Below are positions 24,486 through 33,235 of a DNA stretch of 64,000 bases, piece after piece; the stretch's first letter is position 1; each line of letters starts with the position of its first letter. Position numbers and translations under genes: made by a program. The stretch is from Caballeronia jiangsuensis (GTDB taxonomy: Bacteria > Pseudomonadota > Gammaproteobacteria > Burkholderiales > Burkholderiaceae): positions 186,001-250,000 of the forward strand of contig JFHF01000004.1 of NCBI GenBank assembly GCA_000648925.1. Direction: 5' to 3'. The notes beneath the pieces were generated by a model that was not told where the DNA came from, made no database searches, and saw nothing but the letters and a program-made list of their open reading frames with translations.

Positions 24486-25985
24486 ATGAATCATTCGACG
24501 ATGTTTCCTTCCCGCTTCACCTGTCTGCTGCCGCTCGCCGCGCTCGCGCTCGCCGCGTGCACGGTCGGCCCCGACTATCACGGCGCGCCGGAAGTCGCGC
24601 CCGACGCCGCGAAGAGCGGCGCGTTCGTGCGCGCCCCGGCGCAGGGCGTCGTCGCGACGCACGCGCCCGCTACATGGTGGCAGGCGCTCGACGATCAGCA
24701 ATTGAACACGTTGATCGATGCCGCGTTCGCGCACAATCCAGACCTCAAGATGGCACGCGCGCGTCTGCGTCAGTCGCGCTCGCAACTGAGCGGACAGCGC
24801 GCCAATGAGTTGCCCAAGGTGTCGGCTTCGGCCGCGGCGCTGCGCATGCGTTCGCCGGATACGTCGATCTTCGGTTCGTCGTCGGGCGATCAGGGCGCGC
24901 CGGCATCGAACGGACGCGGTCCCGTCGATTTCTATACCGTGGGCTTCGACGCCTCGTGGGAAATCGATCTCTTCGGCGGCACGCGCCGCGCGATCGAAGC
25001 CGCATCGGACGAAGCCGACGCCGTGGACGCCGATCTTTCCGACGCGCGCGTGTCGCTCGCGGCGGAAGTGGCCTCGGTGTACATCGACTTGCGCGATCAG
25101 CAGGAACGGCTCGCGCTCGCCGAACACACGGCCGAGTATCAGCAGCAGATGCTCACGCTCACCGAGCAGCGCCGCGCGCGCGGCACGGCGGCGGAAGTCG
25201 ATGTCGAACGCCTCACCACGCAGGTCGATACGACGCGCGCGACGCTCATGCCGCTGCAAGTGCAGATCACCGATTCGCTCGATCAACTCGCCGTGCTGAC
25301 CGGCCGCACGCCCGGCGCGCTCGACGCGGAACTCGGCGCGCGTGCGCCGCTGCCCGCGCTGCCGTCGTCGGTGCCGATCGGCGATCCGGCGACGATGCTG
25401 CAACAGCGCCCCGATATCCGCGCCGCCGAACGGCGTCTAGCATCGAGCAATGCGCAGATCGGCGAGCATGTCGCGGATTATTTTCCGAAGGTGTCCTTGC
25501 TCGGCGATATCGGCTTTTCTGCGTCGAACCCGGGTCATTTGCTGCGCAAGCAGAATTTCTCGTGGGTCGGCGTGCCGTATCTGCAATGGAATCTGTTCGA
25601 CTTCGGGCGGACGGCGGCCAATGTCGATGCAGCCGAAGCCGCACGCGACGAAGCCGAAGCGCGCTATGAGAAGACCGTGCTCGGCGCGCTGAAGGACGCC
25701 AATTCGTCGCTGTCGCGATACGGCAATCAGCGTGAGCACGTGGTGCGGCTTCAGCAGGTTCAGGCATCGGCGGAACGATCGGCCACGCTCGTGCGGCAGC
25801 GTTACACGGCGGGCGTATCGACGCTCATCGATCTGCTCGATGCACAGCGCACGCAGTTCGCCGCGCAACAGGACGTGGTGGCCGCGCAGGCTGAATTGCT
25901 GAAGGATTTCGTGTCGCTACAGAAGAGTCTGGGTTTGGGATGGGAGTCGTCGGGCGCGGCCATGTCGGTGGCGCGCGTTCCCTGA
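24486..25985 (+). CDS. NodT-family outer-membrane efflux lipoprotein
   Basis: A 499-aa TolC-like channel. The lipobox is ALAACTVGPDYHG (Cys near residue 21), followed by two repeated helical halves. Typical family segments are WWQALDDQQLNTLIDAAFAH, GFDASWEIDLFGG, and QRPDIRAAERRLASSNAQIG. It begins 4 bp after the pump gene and completes the tripartite efflux operon. Confidence 0.92.
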   Translation: MNHSTMFPSRFTCLLPLAALALAACTVGPDYHGAPEVAPDAAKSGAFVRAPAQGVVATHAPATWWQALDDQQLNTLIDAAFAHNPDLKMARARLRQSRSQLSGQRANELPKVSASAAALRMRSPDTSIFGSSSGDQGAPASNGRGPVDFYTVGFDASWEIDLFGGTRRAIEAASDEADAVDADLSDARVSLAAEVASVYIDLRDQQERLALAEHTAEYQQQMLTLTEQRRARGTAAEVDVERLTTQVDTTRATLMPLQVQITDSLDQLAVLTGRTPGALDAELGARAPLPALPSSVPIGDPATMLQQRPDIRAAERRLASSNAQIGEHVADYFPKVSLLGDIGFSASNPGHLLRKQNFSWVGVPYLQWNLFDFGRTAANVDAAEAARDEAEARYEKTVLGALKDANSSLSRYGNQREHVVRLQQVQASAERSATLVRQRYTAGVSTLIDLLDAQRTQFAAQQDVVAAQAELLKDFVSLQKSLGLGWESSGAAMSVARVP

Positions 25986-25998
25986 AGCGTCGCATCGG

Positions 25999-26040
25999 AA
26001 AAAAAAAAGAGCCCCGTCAGTATTCGCGACGGGGCGCTTT
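25999..26040. terminator. Bidirectional terminator between efflux operon and small exported gene
   Basis: GCCCCGTC (26011-26018) pairs with GACGGGGC (26028-26035) across a 9-base loop. A run of ten A (25999-26008) gives the minus strand a strong U-tract, and GCTTTGCTTT follows on the plus strand. It serves the converging NodT gene and the 46-aa gene. Confidence 0.85.
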
Positions 26041-26061
26041 GCTTTCAGCGGCGCAGCGCGC

Positions 26062-26202
26062 TTACTTGCAGTGGCGTTCCCAGTGATGATGCACGCGCAC
26101 CTTGTGGCAGACCGGTTCATGATGATGCGAAGCAGCGAAAGCCGGAGCGACCGAAAAAAATGCCATGCCAGCGGCCAATACGGCGAGAACAGCCTTTTTC
26201 AT
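26062..26202 (-). CDS. Small exported His-rich peptide, 46 aa
   Basis: A 46-aa protein with a signal peptide (MKKAVLAVLAAGMAFFSV, cleavage after APAFA). The mature part is only about 23 residues: seven His and two Cys in HHHEPVCHKVRVHHHWERHC. The pattern suggests metal binding in the periplasm. The ATG at 26202 has AACGAACTC upstream rather than a strong ribosome site. It is divergent from the hydrolase at 26374 and ends at the shared terminator. Function unknown. Confidence 0.75.
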   Translation of the reverse strand: MKKAVLAVLAAGMAFFSVAPAFAASHHHEPVCHKVRVHHHWERHCK

Positions 26203-26373
26203 GAGTTCGTTGTCTTGGAGATGAAAGAGGCACGATCGTAACAGCGTGAGTTTACGAGTACCTGTCCGTAGTCCGGCATGACGTAAAAGCACTTGGGCGA
26301 CGCGGCATCGTCGGCGTGTGAATGCTCTAACATCAGCCATTCCTTCGGCGAACGGACGAGGAGCCCGACCGTC

Positions 26374-27333
26374 ATGAGATTCGCTGCCGTCACCGCGTTC
26401 GCGTTCGTTCTCGCGCTTCTTGCCGCGCCGTCCTTCGCCGCCGATGTCGGCTTCGAGGAAGTCAGGATCGCCAACGGCACGGAACCACCGCTGCTCGTGG
26501 GCATCTGGTATCCCACCGATGCGCCGGCCTCGGGCGACCCTGCGCGGACGATCGCGGGCAATGGCTTATCGCTGATCGTGATGTCGCACGGCGGCGGCGG
26601 CTCGTATGACAGCCACCGCGATACGGCCATCGCGCTGGCTCATGCGGGTTTCGTCGCAGCGGCGGTGAGCCACGCCGGCGACACGTTCGACGACCAGACG
26701 CATGTGCTGGAGATATGGCGTCGCCCGGTCCAGCTTCATCGCCTGATCGGTTACATGCTCGCACAGTGGCCCGGCCACGAGCATCTCGATGCGGCGCGCA
26801 TCGGTGCATTCGGTTTCTCGAACGGCGGCTTCACCGTGCTCGTGGCCGCTGGCGGCGTGCCGAATCTCTCCGCGATCGCGCCGTATTGCCGCGCGCATCC
26901 GGATCACGACTTATGCGAGACGCTTCAGCATGCCGGCGTCGATCCTGACGTCGGCGTGAGCGTGCCCGCCGACGCCTGGGTGGCGGACGCCCGCATCAAG
27001 GCGGCGGTCATCGCGGCTCCGGCTTTCGGCTTCACCTTCGGACCCGCGGGCCTGAAGAACGTGCGCATCCCGATCCAGCTCTGGCGAGCCGCCGACGATC
27101 ATCATCAGCCGAACCCTTTCTATGACGAAGCGGTGCGCGCGAACCTGCCGCAAGCGCCGGAGTATCACATCATCGCCGACGCGGGACACTACGACTTCCT
27201 GCCGCCCTGTAGCGCGCGTCTGATGCGCCAAGCGCCCGCTATCTGCACGAGCGCGCCAGGCTTCGACCGGTCGGCGTTCCATGAACGCTTCAACGCCGAC
27301 ATAGTGCGCTTCTTCGACGCAAAGCTGCGATAG
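26374..27333 (+). CDS. Exported dienelactone-hydrolase-like alpha/beta hydrolase
   Basis: A 319-aa hydrolase with a Sec signal peptide (MRFAAVTAFAFVLALLAAPS, cleavage near FAA). SHGGGGSYDSH is the oxyanion region, GFSNGG the nucleophile elbow, and DAGHYDF holds the histidine, as in predicted dienelactone hydrolases and PAF-acetylhydrolase relatives. Starting at 26374 places the signal peptide at the N-terminus; the longer frame would bury it. Probably a periplasmic esterase of unknown substrate. It converges with the IclR gene, 12 bp apart. Confidence 0.82.
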   Translation: MRFAAVTAFAFVLALLAAPSFAADVGFEEVRIANGTEPPLLVGIWYPTDAPASGDPARTIAGNGLSLIVMSHGGGGSYDSHRDTAIALAHAGFVAAAVSHAGDTFDDQTHVLEIWRRPVQLHRLIGYMLAQWPGHEHLDAARIGAFGFSNGGFTVLVAAGGVPNLSAIAPYCRAHPDHDLCETLQHAGVDPDVGVSVPADAWVADARIKAAVIAAPAFGFTFGPAGLKNVRIPIQLWRAADDHHQPNPFYDEAVRANLPQAPEYHIIADAGHYDFLPPCSARLMRQAPAICTSAPGFDRSAFHERFNADIVRFFDAKLR

Positions 27334-27345
27334 GAAGCAGATGCA

Positions 27346-28095
27346 CTATCGCTGCGACAGCGCGTTCGCGGACTGCAACAGATCGTCGAGCATCGCCTGC
27401 CGCCGTTGCGGATCGGTATCGCGACCGGTCATGAAGCACAGCGCCGCGATCGGCATGCCGGCGCGATCGCGCACGGGCGCCGCCATGCACAGGCGAAACG
27501 CGTTCGACAAGCCTTCCGTGCAGCAGTAACCCAAGTCCTTCGCGCGCTGAACATCGCGCATGAATTCATCGAAGTCGATATGCACGCCGTTATCCAGCGT
27601 GAAGTCCTCGCGCGGAATCAATGCGCCGATTTCCCCGGCGTTCATGTGACCGAGCAGCAGGCGTCCGGTCGCGGTCCATGGAATCGGCACTCTCACGCCG
27701 ATGTCCGAACTGATATTGAACGGGCGCGCGCTGTTCTCGGACAGCACCACGGTGTACTTGTTGCCCTCCAACATGCACAACTGGGTGGTCTCGTCGTACT
27801 TGCGCACCAGCGCGAGAATCGACTGATGCGCGCGGCTGATCAGGTCGTTGTGCGTGGCGTAATCGGAGCCGTAATAGTGCATCTCGCGCCCGAAGAAGAC
27901 GCTTCCATCGGCGGAAGTTTCGAGCCAGCCGACATCCGCGAGTATCGCGACCAGCTCGTAGATGCTCGAACGCGGCGCACCGGTCGCTTCGATCAACTCG
28001 CGCATCGTCATCGGGCGCTGCGCGAGATGCAATTGACGAAACATCGCAATGACCCGGTCCACGCCTCTCGCTCGCGACGATTCTGTAACTGCCAT
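27346..28095 (-). CDS. IclR-family regulator of the ABC importer
   Basis: A 249-aa IclR protein. The winged helix lies at residues ~10-75 (LAQRPMTMRELIEATGAPRS), and the effector-binding domain follows, ending with GLSNAFRLCMAAPVRDRAG. It is the last gene of the SBP-permease-permease-ATPase run, 18 bp after the ATPase, so it is probably autoregulated with the operon. A perfect palindrome in the operon promoter (31221-31238) is a candidate target. Confidence 0.88.
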   Translation of the reverse strand: MAVTESSRARGVDRVIAMFRQLHLAQRPMTMRELIEATGAPRSSIYELVAILADVGWLETSADGSVFFGREMHYYGSDYATHNDLISRAHQSILALVRKYDETTQLCMLEGNKYTVVLSENSARPFNISSDIGVRVPIPWTATGRLLLGHMNAGEIGALIPREDFTLDNGVHIDFDEFMRDVQRAKDLGYCCTEGLSNAFRLCMAAPVRDRAGMPIAALCFMTGRDTDPQRRQAMLDDLLQSANALSQR

Positions 28096-28113
28096 GCATT
28101 CGCTCCGTATGCG

Positions 28114-28866
28114 TCAATGGTCGAGCACGCGATGCAGGAACTGCCGGGTGCGCTCGTTCGATGGATTCACGAAGATCTGTTCCGGCTCGCCCTGCTCCGC
28201 GATCACGCCCTTGTCCATGAAGACGACGCGATCCGCCGTCTTGCGCGCGAAGCCCATTTCGTGCGTGACGACGACCATCGTCATGCCGTCGCGTGCGAGT
28301 CCGCGCATCACTTCGGTGACTTCGCCGACGAGTTCGGGATCGAGCGCCGAGGTCGCTTCGTCGAAGAACATGATGCCCGGCTCGACGGCGAGCGCCCGCG
28401 CAATCGCGACGCGCTGCTGCTGTCCGCCCGACAACTGGCTCGGGTAATGATCGGCGCGATCCGCGAGGCCGACGCGATCGAGCACGTCCATCGCGCGCTT
28501 GCGGGCATCGGCGGGATTCATCTTGCGCGCCTTGATCAGCGCGAGCGTGACATTGCCGAGCGCGGTCTTGTGCGGAAACAGATTGAACTGCTGGAACACC
28601 ATGCCGACGTGACCGCGAATGTCGCGTGCGCGCTTCGGGTCGTGCATCGGCACGTCGTTGACCCAGACTTCGCCGGAATCCGTCGTTTCCAGTCCCGCCA
28701 TGATGCGCAGCACCGTGCTCTTGCCCGACCCCGACGCGCCGATGAGCACGAGCACTTCGCCCGCGCGCACTTCGAGATTGATCTCGTTGAGCACGCGCGT
28801 CGCGCCGAATGCTTTGCTGACGCCCGAGAGCGAAATGACGGGCTTGGTCTGACTTTGATTGCTCAC
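28114..28866 (-). CDS. Polar amino-acid ABC importer ATPase
   Basis: A 250-aa ATPase of the GlnQ/HisP group. Walker A is GASGSGKST, the signature LSGGQQQR, Walker [15 protein letters not shown], and the H-loop VTHEM. Its start overlaps the stop of the upstream permease by 4 bp (ATGA). It couples ATP hydrolysis to import by the two permeases beside it. Confidence 0.95.
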   Translation of the reverse strand: MSNQSQTKPVISLSGVSKAFGATRVLNEINLEVRAGEVLVLIGASGSGKSTVLRIMAGLETTDSGEVWVNDVPMHDPKRARDIRGHVGMVFQQFNLFPHKTALGNVTLALIKARKMNPADARKRAMDVLDRVGLADRADHYPSQLSGGQQQRVAIARALAVEPGIMFFDEATSALDPELVGEVTEVMRGLARDGMTMVVVTHEMGFARKTADRVVFMDKGVIAEQGEPEQIFVNPSNERTRQFLHRVLDH

Positions 28867-29507
28867 GACAGTCTCCTGCGGTCATGGTGGCGCACCCACT
28901 GCGAAAGCGGGAAGCACACGACGAAATAGATGAGTGCGACGAGTCCGTATATCTCGACCGGCTTGCCGATGCGATCGACGATCGCCTGCCCGCCGTGCAT
29001 CAGTTCCGACATGCCGATCATGCTGACGATCGACGTGTCCTTGATGAGCGAAAGATACTGGCCGATGAGCGGCGGCAGCACGATCCTGCCGGTCTGCGGC
29101 AGCACGACGAACGCGAACGCCTGCATGCGCGACAGACCGAGAATCTGCGAGACTTCCCATTGGCCCTTCGCCACCGACTCGATCCCGGAACGGAACACTT
29201 CGGCGATATACGCGCCCTGATACACGGAAAGGCCGATCACGCCGGCGGCGAATACATCGATCGCATAGCCGAAGTAAGAGACGCCGAAGTAGATGAACAT
29301 CAGCGTGATCAGCACGGGCGTACCGCGAAACAGCTCGGTATACAGGCGCGCGATGCGATCCGTGCCCCACGGTCCGAACGATCGCAACACGGCGGCAATG
29401 AGGCCGATCAGCGTGCCGCCGACGATCGACGCGATGGACAACAGCAGCGTCGTCACGAGACCTTGCAGCAGGATCGACAGACTGGTTCCCAGCAATTCAA
29501 TTGACAT
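28863..29507 (-). CDS. Amino-acid ABC permease 2
   Basis: A 214-aa His/Glu/Gln-type permease with about five transmembrane helices. The family N-terminus is seen in [19 protein letters not shown] and the EAA loop in [20 protein letters not shown]. It is 22 bp downstream of permease 1, with which it would form a heterodimer. A ribosome site (AGTTGGATC region) precedes the ATG. Confidence 0.93.
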   Translation of the reverse strand: MSIELLGTSLSILLQGLVTTLLLSIASIVGGTLIGLIAAVLRSFGPWGTDRIARLYTELFRGTPVLITLMFIYFGVSYFGYAIDVFAAGVIGLSVYQGAYIAEVFRSGIESVAKGQWEVSQILGLSRMQAFAFVVLPQTGRIVLPPLIGQYLSLIKDTSIVSMIGMSELMHGGQAIVDRIGKPVEIYGLVALIYFVVCFPLSQWVRHHDRRRLS

Positions 29508-29528
29508 GATCCAACTCCGATTCGGTCA

Positions 29529-30245
29529 TCAGGCGCGGTTGGCGCGGCGCAGCGCGAGACCGCCGAAGCGCGCGCGCGGCCGGACGATCAGCGGCGGATG
29601 AAACATCCGTGCGCCGAGCTGCCCCGCGATCCACGACAGCACGTTGCTCAGCACCAGATACGCGACGAGCACGACCGCGAATGTCTGGATATAGAGCAGC
29701 GTGCGCGAGTTGATCACGGTCGCGGTGCCGGTCAGTTCGGGCAATGCGATCGCGGACAAGAGCGACGTGCCGAGCAACAGTTGAATCAGGTAATTGACGA
29801 TCGCCGGATAAACGGCGCGCGCGGCCTGCGGCAATACGATCTCCGTGAAAATCTGGCCGCGTTCGAGACCGAGAATGCCCGCGGCTTCGAGCTGCCCGCG
29901 CGGCACCGACTGAATGCCCGCGCGAAACACTTCCGACAGATAAGCGCCGACGTTGAGTCCCAGCGCGATCACGCCAGCCCAGTACGCGTCGAGCGAAATT
30001 CCCGCCGACGGCAAGCCGAAGAACACGATAAATATCTGCAGGAGAACCGGCGTATTGCGGATGATCTCGACGTAAGCCCGGGCGATGAACCGGATCACGC
30101 CGAGCGGCGACATGCTGGCCAGCGCCGTCAGCAGACCGAGCAGCACCGCCAGCACGAACGCGAGAAGCGTCACTTGCAGCGTCAGCCAGCCCGCTTTCAG
30201 GAACTCGGGGACATAGCCCCACAAGGTTAGCCACTCGTAACTCAT
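29529..30245 (-). CDS. Amino-acid ABC permease 1
   Basis: A 238-aa permease of the same family. GWLTLQVTLLAFVLAVLLGL is the first helix, and QLEAAGILGLERGQIFTEIV is the ATPase-contact loop. It pairs with permease 2. The C-terminal ~30 residues are basic and cytoplasmic. Confidence 0.93.
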   Translation of the reverse strand: MSYEWLTLWGYVPEFLKAGWLTLQVTLLAFVLAVLLGLLTALASMSPLGVIRFIARAYVEIIRNTPVLLQIFIVFFGLPSAGISLDAYWAGVIALGLNVGAYLSEVFRAGIQSVPRGQLEAAGILGLERGQIFTEIVLPQAARAVYPAIVNYLIQLLLGTSLLSAIALPELTGTATVINSRTLLYIQTFAVVLVAYLVLSNVLSWIAGQLGARMFHPPLIVRPRARFGGLALRRANRA

Positions 30246-30296
30246 TTCAGCCTCCGCATCGTGCCGGTTTCATGCGATATCGACATCACGCCTTCC

Positions 30297-31139
30297 TCAG
30301 AACTGCGGGTTGAGCGGATAACGCGGATCGACGCCGAACCACTTCTTGTAGAGCTGCGCGTTGAGCTTCGACGCGTTGATGTTGAAGAGGAACAGGTTCA
30401 GGTAATTGAGCCACGCCTGATCGCCGGCCTTCACGCCGAAGCCGTTGTATTCGAGCGGCACGAGGGCTTCGTTGGTCACGGTCAGTTCGGGGTCGAGCGT
30501 CGCCTGATACGCGAGGAAGTTGTTGTCCTCGATCATCGCGTCGGCCTGACCTTGCTTCACGGCGAGAATCGCGGCCTGCGAGCTGTCGTATTCCTGGATC
30601 TTGATCGGAATGTTCAGCGAGCGGACTTCATCGCCGTTGGTCGAGCCTTTCACGGTCGCGATCGTACGGTTGCCCATGTCCTTCACGGACTGAATGCCGC
30701 TGCTCTTCTTCACGAGCAGCGCTTCGCTCGCGACGACGTAAGGCGTCGTGAATTCGATGACCTTCGCACGCTCCAGATTGCGCGTGAAGTTGCAGAACAC
30801 GACATCGACCTTGCTCGTCTGCAGGTTCGGAATCCGGTTCGCGCTCGTCGTGTTCACCACTTCGAGCTTCACGCCCATCTGTTTGGCGAGCTCCTTGGCG
30901 AGATCGACGTCGTAGCCATCGGGCTGACCGGCCTTGTCGTAGAAGCCGAACGGCGCGAAGGTCAGGCAGTCGCCGACACGCAAGGTCCCGCGCTGAAGCA
31001 CCGCCTGAAGCGTCGAACCGGAACCGGCCGCCGCGCCGCCTTCGGCCGGCGTGGAAACCTTGGTACACGCGGACAGCGCCAGCGCCCCGGCGATGACGAA
31101 CAGCGAGACAGTTCTGGCGCCTATGTTCGAGAGTTTCAT
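30297..31139 (-). CDS. Amino-acid ABC substrate-binding lipoprotein
   Basis: A 280-aa family 3 solute-binding protein. The signal peptide ends in LALSAC, so it is probably lipid-anchored. The fold is marked by LRVGDCLTFAPFGFYD, GQPDGYDVDLAKELAKQMGV and VDVVFCNFTRNLERAKVIEF. Ligand: a polar amino acid or a related small metabolite, not resolvable here. It is the first gene of the importer operon. Confidence 0.92.
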   Translation of the reverse strand: MKLSNIGARTVSLFVIAGALALSACTKVSTPAEGGAAAGSGSTLQAVLQRGTLRVGDCLTFAPFGFYDKAGQPDGYDVDLAKELAKQMGVKLEVVNTTSANRIPNLQTSKVDVVFCNFTRNLERAKVIEFTTPYVVASEALLVKKSSGIQSVKDMGNRTIATVKGSTNGDEVRSLNIPIKIQEYDSSQAAILAVKQGQADAMIEDNNFLAYQATLDPELTVTNEALVPLEYNGFGVKAGDQAWLNYLNLFLFNINASKLNAQLYKKWFGVDPRYPLNPQF

Positions 31140-31171
31140 TTGCAGGTCCTGTTCTTGAGGAAGGAAATGAC

Positions 31172-31183
31172 GGAACCGGTTCC
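31172..31183. promoter_or_regulatory. 12-bp palindrome upstream of importer operon
   Basis: GGAACCGGTTCC is perfectly symmetrical and lies 33 bp before the substrate-binding protein start codon, within the likely promoter or leader. Binding protein unknown. Confidence 0.4.
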
Positions 31184-31220
31184 AGACTCGTTCCGCATCG
31201 AAAATCGGGTTGTCGCTCGT

Positions 31221-31238
31221 TGTCCGGTATATCGGACA
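31221..31238. promoter_or_regulatory. Candidate IclR operator of the importer operon
   Basis: TGTCCGGTATATCGGACA: perfect 6-bp arms TGTCCG/CGGACA around a self-complementary GTATAT, so the whole 18 bp is symmetrical. It is centred about 90 bp upstream of the first gene of the operon that encodes an IclR protein, which is the expected distance for IclR action. Confidence 0.5.
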
Positions 31239-31419
31239 GGCATCTGGCTAATCGGAATGCAATGCAGTGTTGGATAAGAGAATTCCGCGCGCAAGCCGCC
31301 CGAACCCTAATTGCACGGATTTTTTTGTTCGGATACGGGCGAGTTAGCACGCACGTGCGCAACCATCACGGCGTCCCGTGATGGCGCTCAAGCCCTGTGC
31401 GATGACTTCGGCTGCGAAA

Positions 31420-31722
31420 CTACTGGCTCGCGCCCGCCCCGATCCCCGCCTTCTTCTGAGCGTTCTGCAAATCCTGGGGATAGTTGGGATCGTTCGCGCG
31501 GCCCGGGTTGTAGCCCGCGTCTTCGAGTTTCTTCAACTCGGCGTTCTTCTTGGCGCGCGCCTGTTTGCGGGCGGCCTTCTTTTCCGCTTTCGTCGTGGGT
31601 GCCGCTTGCGTCGCGTCAGTGGCGGTCGAACCGGTATCCTGAGCATAGGAAAGCGGAGTCGCGGATGCGCCCACAACGCCCATGATGAGTGACACAGCAA
31701 TGCTTGCCAGCTTCGTTCTCAC
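31420..31722 (-). CDS. Small periplasmic DUF4148-like protein, 100 aa
   Basis: A 100-aa protein with a Sec signal peptide (cleavage after SYAQ). A Lys/Ala-rich helical stretch (KAEKKAARKQARAKKNAEL) comes next, then LEDAGYNPGRANDPNYPQD. The last motif recalls the LE-x-AGY-x-P and YP pattern of the small periplasmic DUF4148 proteins abundant in Burkholderia. Function of that family is unknown. It stands alone, divergent from the YaiI gene. Confidence 0.7.
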   Translation of the reverse strand: MRTKLASIAVSLIMGVVGASATPLSYAQDTGSTATDATQAAPTTKAEKKAARKQARAKKNAELKKLEDAGYNPGRANDPNYPQDLQNAQKKAGIGAGASQ

Positions 31723-31874
31723 GGTGATTCTCCGTTCTGGAGGAGATGCGTTTCACGAAAGTATAGGGCGTTCGGGTCCACGCTGCGTCGCCGGAAGTCA
31801 TCATGCGATACTCGTCGCGCCGCGCTGCCCGCTTCCATTCGCGACGGCGGCTTAACATTCCGGGATACCAACCG

Positions 31875-32324
31875 ATGCAAATCATCGTCGATGCCGACGC
31901 CTGCCCCGCCGTCGTGAAAGATATCCTGTTTCGCGCAGGCCCGCGCATGAACGTGAACGTCACGCTGGTCGCCAATCAGTTCCTTCGCACGCCGCCCTCG
32001 CCCTGGATACGCGCGATTCAGGTGCCCGCCGGTTTCGACGTCGCCGATGCGCGCATCGTCGAGATGGCGCAGGCGGGCGATCTGATCATCACGGCGGACA
32101 TCCCGCTTGCCGCCGCGGTGATCGCGAAGGGCGCGTTCGCGCTCGATCCTCGCGGCGAATGGATGAGCGCGGAGAACATCGAAGAACGGCTGTCGATCCG
32201 CGCGATGATGGATCAGTTGCGCAGCTCCGGCGTCCAGACGGGCGGCCCCGCGCCGTATGCGCCGCGCGACGGCAAGAATTTCGCCGCGCAACTCGATCGC
32301 TTCCTCGCGAAGAACGCGCGATAG
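31875..32324 (+). CDS. yaiI: YaiI/YqxD family protein (UPF0178)
   Basis: A 149-aa protein of the DUF188/UPF0178 family. [18 protein letters not shown] is the diagnostic N-terminus, and [20 protein letters not shown] matches the central conserved PIN-like acidic segment. A nuclease-like fold is expected; the biological role is unproven. ATG 31875 is chosen because the family begins exactly there. Confidence 0.92.
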   Translation: MQIIVDADACPAVVKDILFRAGPRMNVNVTLVANQFLRTPPSPWIRAIQVPAGFDVADARIVEMAQAGDLIITADIPLAAAVIAKGAFALDPRGEWMSAENIEERLSIRAMMDQLRSSGVQTGGPAPYAPRDGKNFAAQLDRFLAKNAR

Positions 32325-32337
32325 ACACGCCCCGCCC

Positions 32338-32352
32338 TTCCGAAATACGGAA
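32338..32352. promoter_or_regulatory. IclR-type 15-bp palindrome upstream of hydrolase pair
   Basis: TTCCG-AAATA-CGGAA, perfect 5-bp arms. It is 96 bp upstream of the first hydrolase start at 32449. It matches the motif that recurs in the promoters at 36.3, 40.8, 46.6 and 48.5 kb, and so probably places the two hydrolases under the same regulator. Confidence 0.6.
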
Positions 32353-32448
32353 CAACGCATCGATCGACGTTGACGCTTCGCGCGCCCGCGATGAAATTGA
32401 GTGCTGACCGATAGAACGGAGATGGCGCGAATCGCGCGCAGCGAAGTC

Positions 32449-33222
32449 ATGAACGTTTCAAGTCACATGCCCGAATCGGCGCGCTGGTGGAAAAGCCACG
32501 ACGGCGTTCGTCTCGCCGGCGATGCCTGGGGCGACCCCGGCGGCGTCCCGGTCATCCTGCTGCACGGCGCGGGGCAGACGCGGCACGCCTGGCAACGCAC
32601 GGGACGGCTGCTCGCGGACGCGGGCTATCACGCCATCGCGTTCGATGCGCGCGGTCACGGCGATTCGGACTGGCCCGCGGACGGCAACTACAGCCAGAGC
32701 GCGATGGTGCGCGACCTCGAATGCATCGCGGTATCGCTGGGTGCGCGACGGCCCGTGCTGATCGGCGCGGCCACCGGCGGCGCGACGAGCCTGCTCGCCG
32801 TGGGCGAGAATTACGTCGATGCCCGCGCGCTGATTCTCGTCAACATCGCGCCGCAGACGGAAGCCGGCGGCGTCGCGCGGGTGCAGTCCTTCATGCGGCA
32901 ACGATCGCCGGAAGACTGCGACCCGTATTTCGTCGCGTGGCCGCGAGACATGGCGCGGCGGCATCGGCGGCTCAGCGCGTGCGCGCGCAAGCTCGCGGTG
33001 CCCACGTTGCTGATGCGCGGCGAGCGTTCGGATGTCATCAGCGAGGAAGGCGCGAGCGAATTTCTCAAGCTGTGTCCGCACGCCGAATACCTCACCGTGC
33101 GCGACGCGGGTCATCGCGTCGGCAAAGGCAATGACGTATTCGGCGATGCCGCGCTGCGCTTCATCGAGCGGCGTGCGTGCGCCGAGCGGCCACGCGCGCG
33201 GCGTCTCTACGAATGCGCATGA
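32449..33222 (+). CDS. Alpha/beta hydrolase homologue lacking nucleophile (probable pseudoenzyme)
   Basis: A 257-aa alpha/beta-hydrolase-fold protein, a tandem paralogue of the next gene (shared GDPGG, LLHG.GQTRHAW, DARGHGDS, RLSACAR). Two differences matter. The nucleophile elbow reads GAATGG, with Ala108 where the partner has Ser111 in GASLGG, and the cap segment between MRQR and RHRRLSACAR is ~40 residues shorter. His (AGHR) and Asp (RSDV) remain. The frame is intact, so it is expressed or recently inactivated. Start 32449 matches the partner's N-terminal length; 32422 is an alternative. Confidence 0.75.
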   Translation: MNVSSHMPESARWWKSHDGVRLAGDAWGDPGGVPVILLHGAGQTRHAWQRTGRLLADAGYHAIAFDARGHGDSDWPADGNYSQSAMVRDLECIAVSLGARRPVLIGAATGGATSLLAVGENYVDARALILVNIAPQTEAGGVARVQSFMRQRSPEDCDPYFVAWPRDMARRHRRLSACARKLAVPTLLMRGERSDVISEEGASEFLKLCPHAEYLTVRDAGHRVGKGNDVFGDAALRFIERRACAERPRARRLYECA

Positions 33223-33235
33223 AAAAGGAACGACG

